From Chryseobacterium sp. MYb7 (GTDB taxonomy: Bacteria > Bacteroidota > Bacteroidia > Flavobacteriales > Weeksellaceae), in contig NZ_PCOU01000035.1 in assembly GCF_002979455.1 (NCBI RefSeq), forward strand, positions 1 to 60,758: 60,758 bases of DNA, in the 5' to 3' direction. Below the pieces are notes generated by a model. It ran no database searches. It saw only the letters and a program-made list of their open reading frames with translations, and was not told the origin of the DNA. Positions 1 to 8,150 of the stretch are shown here, piece after piece. The stretch's first letter is position 1. Each line of letters opens with the position of its first letter. The position numbers and the translations under genes are program-made.

Positions 1-105
1 GCATATGATGGAAATATCATTAAAGCTCTTATTTTTGAAACTTAACAAGCAATTATCTATAATTATTTAACAATACCTTTTTTATAAATCTGTGTATAAA
101 TCAAA

Positions 106-1707
106 TTATCTAATCCTCCCTTCTTCAATCACCACATAATGCAATTCATATCTCAATTTCTCAATAATCACTGTCATTTGATCAACCTCTTCCTCTTTTA
201 AATTGGTAATATGATGATGAAGAACCATATGGTAATCTAAATAAGGAAAGAATTTAGTCCAGAATTCTTCAAACAGATAATTATATTTTCGCAATTCAGG
301 ATTTGCAAACTCGCATAGTTTCCACAAACTGTAATTGGATAAATAGTTTGGCATATAGTAAAGCTTAGCATAAACATATGTCCTGCAAAATGAAAGAAAA
401 AATAGGGTAAAGAAATATGGCAACCCCTGATAAATTTCTCTTCCATCTTCTGCTATTGCAAGGAATTGTTGCGAATACTTCATTGTTGCATCATAGTAAT
501 AATCAAGATCTGCATAAGTGGGAGTATGAGGATTTTCCCAATGTGGTTCAGGATAGAAAGGATTAGATTGATAAATCCTGTTTTTGCCCTGAATAATGTC
601 TACAAAGAAGCTTTGATAAAAATGTAGATTCTTCTGAACCCAATACCGATCGTGGCTGATCAGAACAAAATCAAAATTGTTACCTGTGTGACTCTTCAAT
701 GATTGCGTTATAGATTTTAATTTATCATTACCAACATTAAGACCAAGCAACAACAAATAGTAGGTTGTATTACTACCGTAAATGGCTTTGTGAAACAGAT
801 AGATTTCTTCGACCTCGACAGACTTTACAATTACTTCTACAACAATTTCAAGAACCATATCTTTATCATTTTCCTTAACTGTTTCAATGATTTTTTCCTC
901 TTCAGAATATCCTATTTTTATCATTTTCTTTAGCTGATACAATCGTTTTTCAATCATTCCGGAAAAACTATCCTCAGCGATATTGAACGCTTCGAACATT
1001 TCACTTTTAAAAAATAGATCATCTTTCGATGCTTCTCTCGCTTTTCCGATTAAATGAATCAGGTAATATTCGCTTCGGCTTTGAGAAACAAAATGACTCT
1101 GTATCTCAGGAATATGTTTGGAGAGGTTTCTTATTCTTTCGTTCAGATTTTCTGAATTGGAACTATTTCCTGTATATAATTCTTCTAAGTATTCCAGATC
1201 ATACTTAAAAATATTTCCATAAGCTAGCAAGGCACTTACTGATGATTCATCCGTAACAAATCCTCTAACCTGCGTTAATAATAAATCGTGATCGTGAAAA
1301 AAGGAATCTTTATACTTCTCGAATTCCTTATTGAATTTTTTGCTTTCTCTTGAAATAAGTAAATGGTTTCCATATCCAGCATTTTGATAAATAATTGCTG
1401 ATGGTCTACAATACAATTCAACGAAAGGATCTCCGAGAGAGAATTTATTGTGAATTTGTAAAGAGTAAAAAATACATACTTTAACTTTGTATTCTTTAAA
1501 AGCTTTTTCAACCCATTTTTTTCGCATTAGCTCCTCAACATCTTTTTTGTGTTCAACAACAATTGTGAGGTGAGCGTACCCTGAATTGTCAGTCTTATTG
1601 AAAAACATCTGAATGATAAGATAATGCTGTTTGAAAAGTTGATTGATAGAACTATCTAAAAATTCGTTGCCATTCTGTGTGAACTGAAATTGATTTGAAA
1701 TTTTCAT
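106..1707 (-). CDS. Nucleotidyltransferase-like / HEPN domain protein (island gene)
   Basis: A protein of 533 residues if the ATG at 1707 is used; the reading frame is open 22 codons further upstream, but that stretch overlaps the preceding gene, whose stop lies 4 bases before this ATG. The C-terminal third reads like the helical HEPN domain found fused to nucleotidyltransferase folds. A block at about residues 290-370 (IYLFHKAIYGSNTTYYLLLL, then a predicted strand ending LISHD, then FFVDIIQGKNRIYQSN) resembles the degenerate nucleotidyltransferase half of such fusions. A similar pattern occurs at about residues 65-125 (LTIVVEH, then FVELYCRPSAIIYQN), so the fold may be duplicated. I see no intact GSxxxGxxxxSDxD catalytic motif. 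HEPN/nucleotidyltransferase proteins are often toxin-antitoxin or defence components; a role here is inference from fold and island setting. Confidence 0.5.
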   Translation of the reverse strand: MKISNQFQFTQNGNEFLDSSINQLFKQHYLIIQMFFNKTDNSGYAHLTIVVEHKKDVEELMRKKWVEKAFKEYKVKVCIFYSLQIHNKFSLGDPFVELYCRPSAIIYQNAGYGNHLLISRESKKFNKEFEKYKDSFFHDHDLLLTQVRGFVTDESSVSALLAYGNIFKYDLEYLEELYTGNSSNSENLNERIRNLSKHIPEIQSHFVSQSRSEYYLIHLIGKAREASKDDLFFKSEMFEAFNIAEDSFSGMIEKRLYQLKKMIKIGYSEEEKIIETVKENDKDMVLEIVVEVIVKSVEVEEIYLFHKAIYGSNTTYYLLLLGLNVGNDKLKSITQSLKSHTGNNFDFVLISHDRYWVQKNLHFYQSFFVDIIQGKNRIYQSNPFYPEPHWENPHTPTYADLDYYYDATMKYSQQFLAIAEDGREIYQGLPYFFTLFFLSFCRTYVYAKLYYMPNYLSNYSLWKLCEFANPELRKYNYLFEEFWTKFFPYLDYHMVLHHHITNLKEEEVDQMTVIIEKLRYELHYVVIEEGRIR

Positions 1708-1711
1708 TTTA

Positions 1712-1952
1712 TTAGATTTTTGAGTTGTGATTTTCGGGATCAAAGTAGAAGTAAATAGCCTCAAGAAACACACGGATTAAGGAGAACCACATCATTAAAT
1801 CAATATGCTCCTGCAATTCTTTATCTTTCTCAAGTTTCAGAATATTATCGATAGTAAAATCTGGATTTCCAATCTTCTCAAGGAATTTTTGGTAGTATTC
1901 TTCGCCAATAACAGAAAGTACACTCAGAAAAAGTTCTTTTAAATAATCATCC
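1712..1952 (-). pseudogene. 3' remnant of an unknown gene cut by the IS
   Basis: About 80 codons read toward the upstream side of the HEPN-like gene: the remnant ends KNHNSKI-like (actual tail ENHNSKI) with two consecutive TAA codons, 4 bases before the ATG of the next gene, which suggests they formed an operon. The visible part starts inside the IS terminal repeat and runs through LKELFLSVLSVIGEEYYQKF and a Leu/Phe-rich helical tail. The frame stays open into the IS, but those residues come from the IS end. I do not recognise the family. It is not the missing part of the integrase that lies on the other side of the IS. Confidence 0.6.
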
Positions 1953-2051
1953 TGTAAATTCTGATTAAACTGACCACGTGATTCTGGAATAAATTGACCA
2001 TAGTAAAATAGGTCAAAAATGTGGTCTAGAAAGTATTGCCAAAATACAAAA

Positions 2052-2813
2052 TTATGGGGTATTAATTTCTTGTTTATTTTCTGTCTTATTTTCCCCTCTC
2101 TTTTTTCTCAAAGATTCACCTTTAAGCTCTATTCTTAGAGAGTTATGTACCATTCTGTCAAGGATCGCATCTGCAATGGTCTGCTCTCCTATAACTTCAT
2201 GCCATGCGCTTACAGGCAGCTGCGAGGCAATAATTGTGGAACGCTTTCCGTGCCTGTCTTCGATGATTTCCATAAAATCTTGACGTTTAAGATTATCCAG
2301 AGCTTGTAATCCGAAGTCATCCAGAATAATCAGATCCTGCTTTTCTATACGGTCTATTTCCTTCAGGTATGTTCCGTCTCCTTTGGCCATTTTAAGTTTA
2401 GAGAACAGCTTATTGATATTAAAATACATGACTTTATATCCATTCATACAGGCTTTATAACCTATGGCAGAAGCAATAAAACTTTTTCCAACACCTGTGC
2501 TTCCTGTTACCAGGATATTCTGTTTCTGCCTTATAAAATCACAGGAAGAGAGTCTGCCTATTGCATTTTTATCAATATTCCTTACAGAACTAGTCGTTAT
2601 TTCTTCCATGAAAGCTCTGTAGCGGAACTTAGCTGTGGTAATCAATCTTTCTATTTTCCGGTTTTCTTTATCATCGAACTCCGCATCAATAAGATAGGCT
2701 ATAAGTTCATCATTGGTGTAGGAAGCGCTTCCAGCTTCCAAAGTGGTTGAAAAAGCTCTGTGCATCCCGTAGAACTTCAAAAGTTTCATTTTTTCTAATG
2801 TGTCCTGATTCAT
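2052..2813 (-). CDS. istB: IstB-like ATP-binding helper protein of IS21
   Basis: A 253-residue AAA+ ATPase of the DnaC/IstB type, the regulator that assists the IstA transposase in target choice and strand transfer. Walker A is GSTGVGKS at residues 104-111 and Walker B is LIILDDFG near residue 150. The N-terminal half has the helical IstB region and the C-terminus ends in a basic RKKRGE stretch, as usual for the family. Length is normal. It lies downstream of istA on the same strand, separated by a 75-base spacer, and looks intact. Confidence 0.93.
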   Translation of the reverse strand: MNQDTLEKMKLLKFYGMHRAFSTTLEAGSASYTNDELIAYLIDAEFDDKENRKIERLITTAKFRYRAFMEEITTSSVRNIDKNAIGRLSSCDFIRQKQNILVTGSTGVGKSFIASAIGYKACMNGYKVMYFNINKLFSKLKMAKGDGTYLKEIDRIEKQDLIILDDFGLQALDNLKRQDFMEIIEDRHGKRSTIIASQLPVSAWHEVIGEQTIADAILDRMVHNSLRIELKGESLRKKRGENKTENKQEINTP

Positions 2814-2888
2814 ATTATAATGATTTTAAATTTAGATTTATTGGTTATCTCTTTGGACTTTTATTATGTTTTTTCCGACTATAAATAG

Positions 2889-4439
2889 TTACTGGTAATA
2901 CTTTCCGCCCCTGATATTTTTGTGTTTTGGGAGCTTAAGCTCCTCGAAGAAGTGCTCGTCATCCTGAAGGTTATCCAGTCCTTTATCAAGTATACTTTTT
3001 ATGGGCATAAGACCATATCTTTCATATCCTAAAGCTCTTTTACAGGCATTATCTAATCTTTGATGCCCTACTTTTTTGGCAAGATGAAGGATACCGGCAC
3101 AGGACTTATAAGACTGCTCAGGATGTTGTTTTTTCTCTAAAACTTTAATGATGTATTCTTCGGTATTCTCTCCTATGCCCTGAGCCCAGCTGATAAAACG
3201 ATCAGGGTTCCATTCTGTCATATACTGATATGACGAAGGCATATGTTCCTTGAGAGTGGTATATCCATATTTTGAATAGATTCTTTCATGAAAAGCAATC
3301 CTACGCTGCCCATAATACACCTCAATTGCGGTTTTACTGTAAATAAGCAATACTTTCTTTCCTATCTAAGCAAAAGGAACACTATAGTAATGTTTATCCT
3401 TGCTTAGATATACATGGCTTGTTTTATGAACTGTAGCTTTAGAAAAGCTTTTTAGCTGGTATTCCATAGCAGGAAGAGAAGATAATTCCGGCTGTTCAAC
3501 TTCTTTGAAAATAGCTCTTCGGGAGCATTTTTCTCTTTTCATCGGAGCATCATTATGAACTTCTAAAAGCTCTCTGATACTTGTATTAAGCTCCTCAAGG
3601 CTAAAGAACTGCTGTTTCCTCAATGGAGCAAATATGCGGGTATATACGATACGTACAGCATTTTCCACCAATGCTTTATCCTTTGGATGATAAGTCCGGG
3701 TAGGAAGTATTGTTGTACTGTAGTGAAGGGCAAAGTCCTGAAGGCTATCATTAATCTGGGGTTCGTACTTATCACTCTTCTTAACTGCTGATTTAAGATT
3801 ATCTGGAACAATGGCTGCAGGAACGCCTCCATAATAGTTGAGTGACTTGGTAAGGCTTCCCAGAAAATCTTCTTTACCCTGTGTCCTTGTAGCTTCTACA
3901 AAGGTCATACGGCTGGCTCCCAGAATACTGACAAAAACTTCAACCTCTTTTTCTTCTCCTGTTTCTTTATCTATAATATGAAGCTTCTTGCCTGTATAGT
4001 CTACAAACATCTTGTCCCCGGCCTTATGGTCCATATGCATTGATGGACTGATCTTACGACTCCATTGCCGATATAAATGGCAGAACTGTGAGTAACAATA
4101 GCCGTCAGGGTATTTTTCCTGGTATTCTTCCCAGAGAATATATCGGGTAACGCCTGTCTTTTTTAGCTCTTTGGTAACATAAGGAAAGTAATTTTCCAGT
4201 ATTTTTTCCTTACCGTCAGGCTCTAAAATGGTAGTCTCAAATAAATCTTCTATCTCTTCAGAACTTAGCTCTGAGAGTTCTTCGTAAGTAAAACGGTGCT
4301 CATGGAATAGGCTTATGTATTTCTTGACCGTATTGCGGGATAAGCCCAGCTGCTTACTTATTTTAACCTTACTTAATCCTTGGGTATATAATCGTAATAA
4401 CTGTTTCAGATGTAACATGTCTATCTTTTTATTTGCCAT
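2889..4439 (-). pseudogene. istA: IstA transposase of IS21, split by an in-frame TAG
   Basis: Two open stretches (4439-3366, 357 codons, and 3350-2889, 153 codons) lie in the same frame and together make about 515 codons, the normal IstA length. They are separated by one TAG at 3366-3368 in the context VPFA-stop-IGKKVLLIYSK; related transposases usually have an aromatic residue there, so a Tyr codon to amber change is the simplest reading. The N-terminus has the helix-turn-helix (KISKQLGLSRNTVKKYI, residues about 25-41). The integrase core shows the expected acidic residues in FVDYTGKK, VPDNLKSA and ALVENAV. Both parts are otherwise undamaged, so the mutation is probably recent, or the base needs checking. 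Confidence 0.85.
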
Positions 4440-4587
4440 AACCTGCTTTTTTAGCTAAGTTATTTCTTAGACACATTATTTGAGTTTTTACTATGGTCAG
4501 ATTCACCAGAATGGGGTGGTCAATTTGAAACAGAATGAACTGCTCACTTTGAACAGATTACTATGGTCAATTTTTCAAGATTCTACA

Positions 4588-4803
4588 GTCAAGTTGCTTT
4601 TTTATACTTCTATGGCTCTCTGCTCTTTTTGTTCTTCCGTTAAGGTCGTTGGGTTGTCGATTCTCGAAGTCCCACTCTTCAGGTTTTATTTTTTCACCTG
4701 TAGAATAGATGAAATTCTTATTTTCATTTCCAAAATAAGAACGGAAATAAATTAGTGTTTCCTTTTCGCCGTTGGGTTCTTTAAGTTTGAAGGTAGAATT
4801 CAT
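4588..4803 (-). pseudogene. N-terminal fragment of a tyrosine recombinase (island integrase)
   Basis: The first 72 codons of a Bacteroidetes-type phage/island integrase. The fragment reads from MNSTFKLKEPNGEKETLIYF through FIYSTGEKIKPEEWDFENRQ, the typical arm-binding domain, then NLNGRT-like and ESHRSIKKQLD before it runs into the right end of the IS. The catalytic domain (R..HxxR..Y) is missing from the window: the far side of the IS carries an unrelated sequence. The gene reads away from the tRNA-Ser-like attachment site about 140 bases upstream, the usual arrangement for an island integrase. It can no longer make a working enzyme. Confidence 0.8.
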
Positions 4804-4930
4804 AAGGTGCTAAATTAGGTGCTAATACTTTCATAATTAAACATAAAAACAACTTGTTTTTATTGATACAAATATAGTTAAAATATTGATAAATAGCACA
4901 TTTATATAAAATTAGGTATGTTAATTTTAA

Positions 4931-4956
4931 TAAGGTTCATTTCCCTCACTCTCCGC
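4931..4956 (+). other. Probable attachment site: 3' end of tRNA-Ser
   Basis: The stretch GGTTCATTTCCCTCACTCTC followed by CGC looks like the T-arm 3' half, acceptor strand ACTCTCC and discriminator G of tRNA-Ser. The 5' half of a tRNA is absent, and the T-loop and T-stem are degenerate on their left side (TAAGG TTCATTT instead of GAGGG TTCGAAT). That is what is left at one junction when an island integrates into the 3' end of a tRNA gene. A strong terminator follows immediately, and the integrase fragment starts about 130 bases to the left. The island therefore lies to the left and the old chromosome to the right. The intact tRNA would be outside the window. Confidence 0.5.
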
Positions 4957-4957
4957 A

Positions 4958-4993
4958 AAAAAAGCCTTGAATCATTTGATTCAAGGCTTTTTT
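4958..4993 (+). terminator. Rho-independent terminator after the tRNA-Ser-like remnant
   Basis: A perfect inverted repeat with 17-base arms (AAAAAAGCCTTGAATCA and its complement) and a 2-base loop, ending in a run of T. It starts 2 bases after the tRNA-like 3' end and was probably the terminator of the original tRNA gene. Confidence 0.85.
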
Positions 4994-5228
4994 ATTGCAC
5001 ATTTTTCTTTATTCCTATTTGGAAACATTCCCCAACCAGAAATATTTTATTTTCCAGATCATACAGGTAAATCCTATTTGTACATATTACTTGTACACAC
5101 GACAAGTTTTGTCGCCTTGAGAATGTACATTTGTATATCAATAAAAATATGGTTTCCCGTATTAATTGATTTGATGATTTTTATATCTTTATCACCAAGA
5201 AAACTAAAACTTAAAATTAACACAAATA
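4994..5228 (+). promoter_or_regulatory. Promoter region of the lipoprotein gene
   Basis: A Bacteroidetes -7 element TACATTTG lies at 5126-5133. Upstream are three TGTACA hexamers (5079-5084, 5092-5097, 5124-5129, the last overlapping the -7 element) and the inverted repeat CGACAA-GTT-TTGTCG (5100-5114). No clear -33 TTTG is seen at the usual distance. The repeats are candidate operator sites; the regulator is unknown. Confidence 0.4.
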
Positions 5229-6731
5229 ATGAAAAACAAATTTATTTCGAGGCTACTTTCCTTGGTAGCCATCATGGTCTTGTTGTATTCCTGTAGGAAT
5301 GAACTTTCACCAGAGCAAGAGACTTACAGTAACAGCAGTCAATTCAGACCAACATCCAAAACAATTCGTTTAGAACAAAGTAAACACAAATTGGTTCTTA
5401 CAACTGAATTACAAAAAGCACAAGAGAATCTGACAGAAATCAAAACCAACGCATCGGGCAAATCAGTTGATTATGCAAATGGTGTTTCCATTGACACAGA
5501 CAATGTAACTTACATTGAAGTTGGACCTAATTTCCACACCTACACATTTAATTTGGTAAGAGAAAATGCACCTGAAAATGCACCTCTAGAAAATTTGGTA
5601 TTGGCTTCTCTACCTGATGGCAGTTATAAAGAGCTTTTAGTGACTTATAATTTCACTCCGCAGGAAAAACAGGATTTACTTGCAGGAAAAGGAGTGAAAA
5701 CTAAAGGAAAAGCAGTAGCGATGGAGCTTGCAAAAGGAACCTATGGAGGAGTGGTTTCTAATGGGATGGGAACTGTAGAATCCTGTTCTTATCAAACAGT
5801 GGATATGTATTTTTCTTGTTATACAGGAGACCATCATTCAGGTAATGAAAGTGAATGGTGGAAATGCAACTGGGAAAGTGAAGGAGGATATCCAGCCCAG
5901 CACATAACTACGGTTGCATTAGTTTGTACAGCAACTACAGCCTTGGGAGATGATGGTTCACCGGGAGGTGGTGAAATGGGACCCACAACAGGTTTAGGAA
6001 GTGGTCCAAATGATGGAACTCCGACAATCCCAACTCTTAGTACATTTTTTAAGTATGTAAACAAACTTCCAGCAGATTTGAAAGCTATTATTGATGATAC
6101 AGCTAATACTGAGTTTTATAACGGCTTAAAAACTTACTATGATGTTAATTTTGGAAGTGATGAAACTAAAAATTTCATAAATTGGGCATTGCAATTTAAA
6201 AAAGATAATCCTGATATTACTTGGACACAGTTTCAAAATTGGTTTATTAACCTAGATGGAATGTCAAATTTAGTTTTCAACAATTCAATTAACAGCAGTA
6301 ATTCTATCGTATTTAATACAAACACTGATTTTAAGACGGCATTGTCAAATAAAAATAATGTATTTACTGAAGAGAGTGTTTTGCAGGAGAATGGCTCTGA
6401 AAAAATTGTTTCTGCTAAAGTTAAAAGAACAGGAGTTTGGGGAAGTGGAGAAGAAGTTCGTGTAAAATTAAAGAAAATTAATAATAGGTGGGCTTTTGAT
6501 AGTGTTACTTCAAGTGAACTTGGACTCACTTTAGGTGTTTGGACTTTTACACAGATTGATTACATTCAAAATACAAACGCAAATGTCCTAACTGTAGAAG
6601 TTACAGGATATGAGAATTACAATGTTTTCCTAGAAGGTCTTGGAACAGTTTATAAAGACAAAGTAATGATTCGGATAAAAATTAATACTACAACAGGAAA
6701 TATTTTTAGTATAGAATTTATAGATTTATAA
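5229..6731 (+). CDS. Large lipoprotein with variable-looking C-terminus, possible polymorphic toxin
   Basis: A 500-residue protein with a lipoprotein signal (MKNKFISRLLSLVAIMVLLYSC, lipid-modified Cys at about 22, no RDD-like tail visible). Residues 25-200 form a region with several Cys and Trp residues (SCSYQTVDMYFSCYTGDH, EWWKCNWE), then a Gly/Pro linker at about 235-265 (DDGSPGGGEMGP, GLGSGPNDGTP). The last 230 residues, beginning FFKYVNKLPADLKAIIDD, look like a separate domain. A conserved exported front, flexible linker and separate end domain is the layout of flavobacterial polymorphic toxins, and immunity-like genes follow. I cannot identify a catalytic motif in the last domain, so the toxin call is inference. 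It could be an ordinary surface lipoprotein. Confidence 0.6.
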   Translation: MKNKFISRLLSLVAIMVLLYSCRNELSPEQETYSNSSQFRPTSKTIRLEQSKHKLVLTTELQKAQENLTEIKTNASGKSVDYANGVSIDTDNVTYIEVGPNFHTYTFNLVRENAPENAPLENLVLASLPDGSYKELLVTYNFTPQEKQDLLAGKGVKTKGKAVAMELAKGTYGGVVSNGMGTVESCSYQTVDMYFSCYTGDHHSGNESEWWKCNWESEGGYPAQHITTVALVCTATTALGDDGSPGGGEMGPTTGLGSGPNDGTPTIPTLSTFFKYVNKLPADLKAIIDDTANTEFYNGLKTYYDVNFGSDETKNFINWALQFKKDNPDITWTQFQNWFINLDGMSNLVFNNSINSSNSIVFNTNTDFKTALSNKNNVFTEESVLQENGSEKIVSAKVKRTGVWGSGEEVRVKLKKINNRWAFDSVTSSELGLTLGVWTFTQIDYIQNTNANVLTVEVTGYENYNVFLEGLGTVYKDKVMIRIKINTTTGNIFSIEFIDL

Positions 6732-6735
6732 CATT

Positions 6736-6852
6736 ATGGAACAAACAATTAGTGAATTTAGCTTTGGTTTATTTGTATTGCAAATTTTTATACTAGTTTT
6801 CATAATATTACTAGGTTATTTTGTATATAAAATTTATAAGAAAATAAAATAA
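6736..6852 (+). CDS. Small single-span membrane protein, 38 residues
   Basis: An ATG 4 bases after the stop of the lipoprotein opens a 38-codon frame: MEQTISEFSFGLFVLQIFIL, then VFIILLGYFVYKIYKKIK. It has an acidic start, a hydrophobic span of about 20 residues (10-30) and a strongly basic tail, so an N-out/C-in topology is expected by the positive-inside rule. The tight spacing to the gene before, and to the gene after (start at 6866 or 6902), argues for one transcript. The function is unknown. A membrane-bound immunity factor for the preceding lipoprotein is possible, but nothing in the sequence proves it. Confidence 0.55.
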   Translation: MEQTISEFSFGLFVLQIFILVFIILLGYFVYKIYKKIK

Positions 6853-6901
6853 TTCTAGGATAAATATGAGAAATAATACCAATGTCCTTAATTATAAAAT
6901 T

Positions 6902-7477
6902 ATGAGACAATTATTACTATTATTTTTAACAGTTATTACAGTTTTCTGTAAAGCACAGATTTATCCTCTTAATACGAGTCCAAGTGATATTCCTGATAAT
7001 GCCTACCTAAAAGATACTAATAATGAGCTAGATAAATATGTTGGATTATGGAAGGGGACATGGAATGGTAAAACACTTTTTTTAGAATTGAAAAAAATTA
7101 AATCTTATTCTTCTGTTCCTGGAGATACTCATCCATACTATCGCGATGAAATTAGAGGTGAACGAAAAATAATCAACTCGAATGGAGTTGTAGAAATTGA
7201 TAGAATTTCTAATTTTGGAAATGATGGGGCAGAATTTTGGGGAATGGGGATTAACCTAAAAAATGGTTTACAAAAAACTCTTACTTTCTCACCTAAAAAT
7301 ATGTGTAGGAAAGCAGCGACATTAATTATTACTAATTTTACTCCTACTCAAATGACCTTACACTTTGAATATTTACCTAGTTTTTATGATGACACCTGTC
7401 AACACAATGCTTATGTAGAGCAGAATAATGACTTTCCAATGAACTTTCCTAAAGATATTGTGTTGACAAAACAATAA
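6902..7477 (+). CDS. DUF6705-type secreted protein
   Basis: 191 residues from the ATG at 6902, which begins the signal peptide MRQLLLLFLTVITVFCKAQ; an in-frame ATG at 6866 would put 12 polar residues before it and is less likely. The mature part starts IYPLNTSPSDIP-NAYLKDTNNELDKYVG, the hallmark of a Chryseobacterium family of small exported proteins (DUF6705), here with the variant LWKGTWNGKTLFLELKKI, which suggests a lipocalin-like beta-rich fold. Cys pairs near the end (MCRKA, DDTCQHN) may form a disulfide. The family's role is not known. It stands between a lipoprotein with a variable-looking C-terminus and two immunity-like genes, a setting that fits effector/immunity islands. Confidence 0.65.
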   Translation: MRQLLLLFLTVITVFCKAQIYPLNTSPSDIPDNAYLKDTNNELDKYVGLWKGTWNGKTLFLELKKIKSYSSVPGDTHPYYRDEIRGERKIINSNGVVEIDRISNFGNDGAEFWGMGINLKNGLQKTLTFSPKNMCRKAATLIITNFTPTQMTLHFEYLPSFYDDTCQHNAYVEQNNDFPMNFPKDIVLTKQ

Positions 7478-7505
7478 CTTATAACTTTAATATCTTAAAT
7501 AAGAA

Positions 7506-7546
7506 ATGATTGGTTCTACCTTAATCAGGTAAAGCCAATCATTGTT
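7506..7546 (+). terminator. Terminator-like hairpin
   Basis: ATGATTGG at 7506-7513 pairs with CCAATCAT at 7535-7542, with an inner ACCT/AGGT pair, followed by TGTTATTTT. It closes the transcript ending in the DUF6705 gene. Confidence 0.6.
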
Positions 7547-7602
7547 ATTTTGAGACTCTAAAAAATATGTTATTTTTTTGTCTTTACAATAAATAAATTA
7601 AT

Positions 7603-8043
7603 ATGAAAAAATTAACAATAATAATTACAGGATGTTTTCTAGTTTCATGTACGGTTAGTAAAAGCAGTTTTAAAGAAGAGCTAACAATACAAAATTTTAA
7701 GGATAGAACTTTACAAAAATGTCTATTGAAAGGTTATGGGAATAAAGATCTTGTTAATAGAATATATGATATAGATAAAACGCTCTATGATCCTGTTGCA
7801 ACAGCTTTATTTGATGATGAAATAGACTCTTTTTTGACTCCTAAAATAAATAAAATGAAAAAAGACTCATTGGAATCAATCGGTAAGGTTTCTGAAGCGA
7901 AAGCAGGGAAAATTGTATTTGGAAATTGCTTGTATGTTTATAAAAGTAAAGAACTGGATAAGTTTGCTACGAAGCATATTAATAAATATAAAAAAGTCAA
8001 AGATTTAGACTCGTTAATTCTTTCAAAAAATCCATCTTTTTAA
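7603..8043 (+). CDS. Tai4-like immunity lipoprotein (first copy)
   Basis: 146 residues with a lipoprotein signal (MKKLTIIITGCFLVSC, Cys 16). The mature part has two spaced Cys motifs: DRTLQKCLLKGYGN (Cys 40) and FGNCLYVYKSKELDKFATKH (Cys 109). This pair matches the pattern of Tai4-type proteins, the periplasmic immunity proteins that neutralise Tae4 peptidoglycan amidases delivered by type VI secretion (CxxxxYGD at the front, KCLDLYHSKELDALV near the end). The match is by eye only. No Tae4-type amidase is visible in the window, so if the call is right the gene may be an orphan immunity gene or answer to a different toxin. A lipid anchor would place it in the periplasm, where the toxin would act. 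Confidence 0.6.
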   Translation: MKKLTIIITGCFLVSCTVSKSSFKEELTIQNFKDRTLQKCLLKGYGNKDLVNRIYDIDKTLYDPVATALFDDEIDSFLTPKINKMKKDSLESIGKVSEAKAGKIVFGNCLYVYKSKELDKFATKHINKYKKVKDLDSLILSKNPSF

Positions 8044-8150
8044 TTTATTTAAGATGCATTAGCTGTATTAATGGATGTTATTTAATATATAGATGTTAGG
8101 ATATTACAATAAATATTTATAAAAAAATAATAACGAAATATTTAAAATTT

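Larger units (their letters stand above)
1953..4587. mobile_element. IS21-family insertion sequence
   Basis: The element is 2635 bp and carries the istB/istA pair typical of IS21. Its ends read inward as TGTAAATTCTGATTAAACTG on the left and TGTAGAATCTTGAAAAATTG on the right, both followed by ACCA or GACCA. Each end has further internal copies of the TGACCA box (about 1971 and 1995 on the left; about 4497, 4515 and 4564 on the right, inverted), the multiple terminal repeats expected for IstA binding in this family. The bases flanking the two ends (TCATCC on the left, GTCAAG on the right) are not a target-site duplication. The element may therefore have arrived by recombination or caused an adjacent deletion. 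istA contains a nonsense codon, so this copy is probably not autonomous. Confidence 0.85.

Noticed and set aside
1947..4593. A target-site duplication around the IS21 element.
   Set aside because: The flanking bases on the two sides do not match at any length from 4 to 8.
4480..4755. A plus-strand frame across the right IS end.
   Set aside because: It runs over the terminal repeats and antisense to the integrase fragment.
5229..6731. Calling the lipoprotein a Tae4-type amidase, given the Tai4-like neighbours.
   Set aside because: No Cys/His catalytic pair in a papain-like context is visible in its C-terminal domain.
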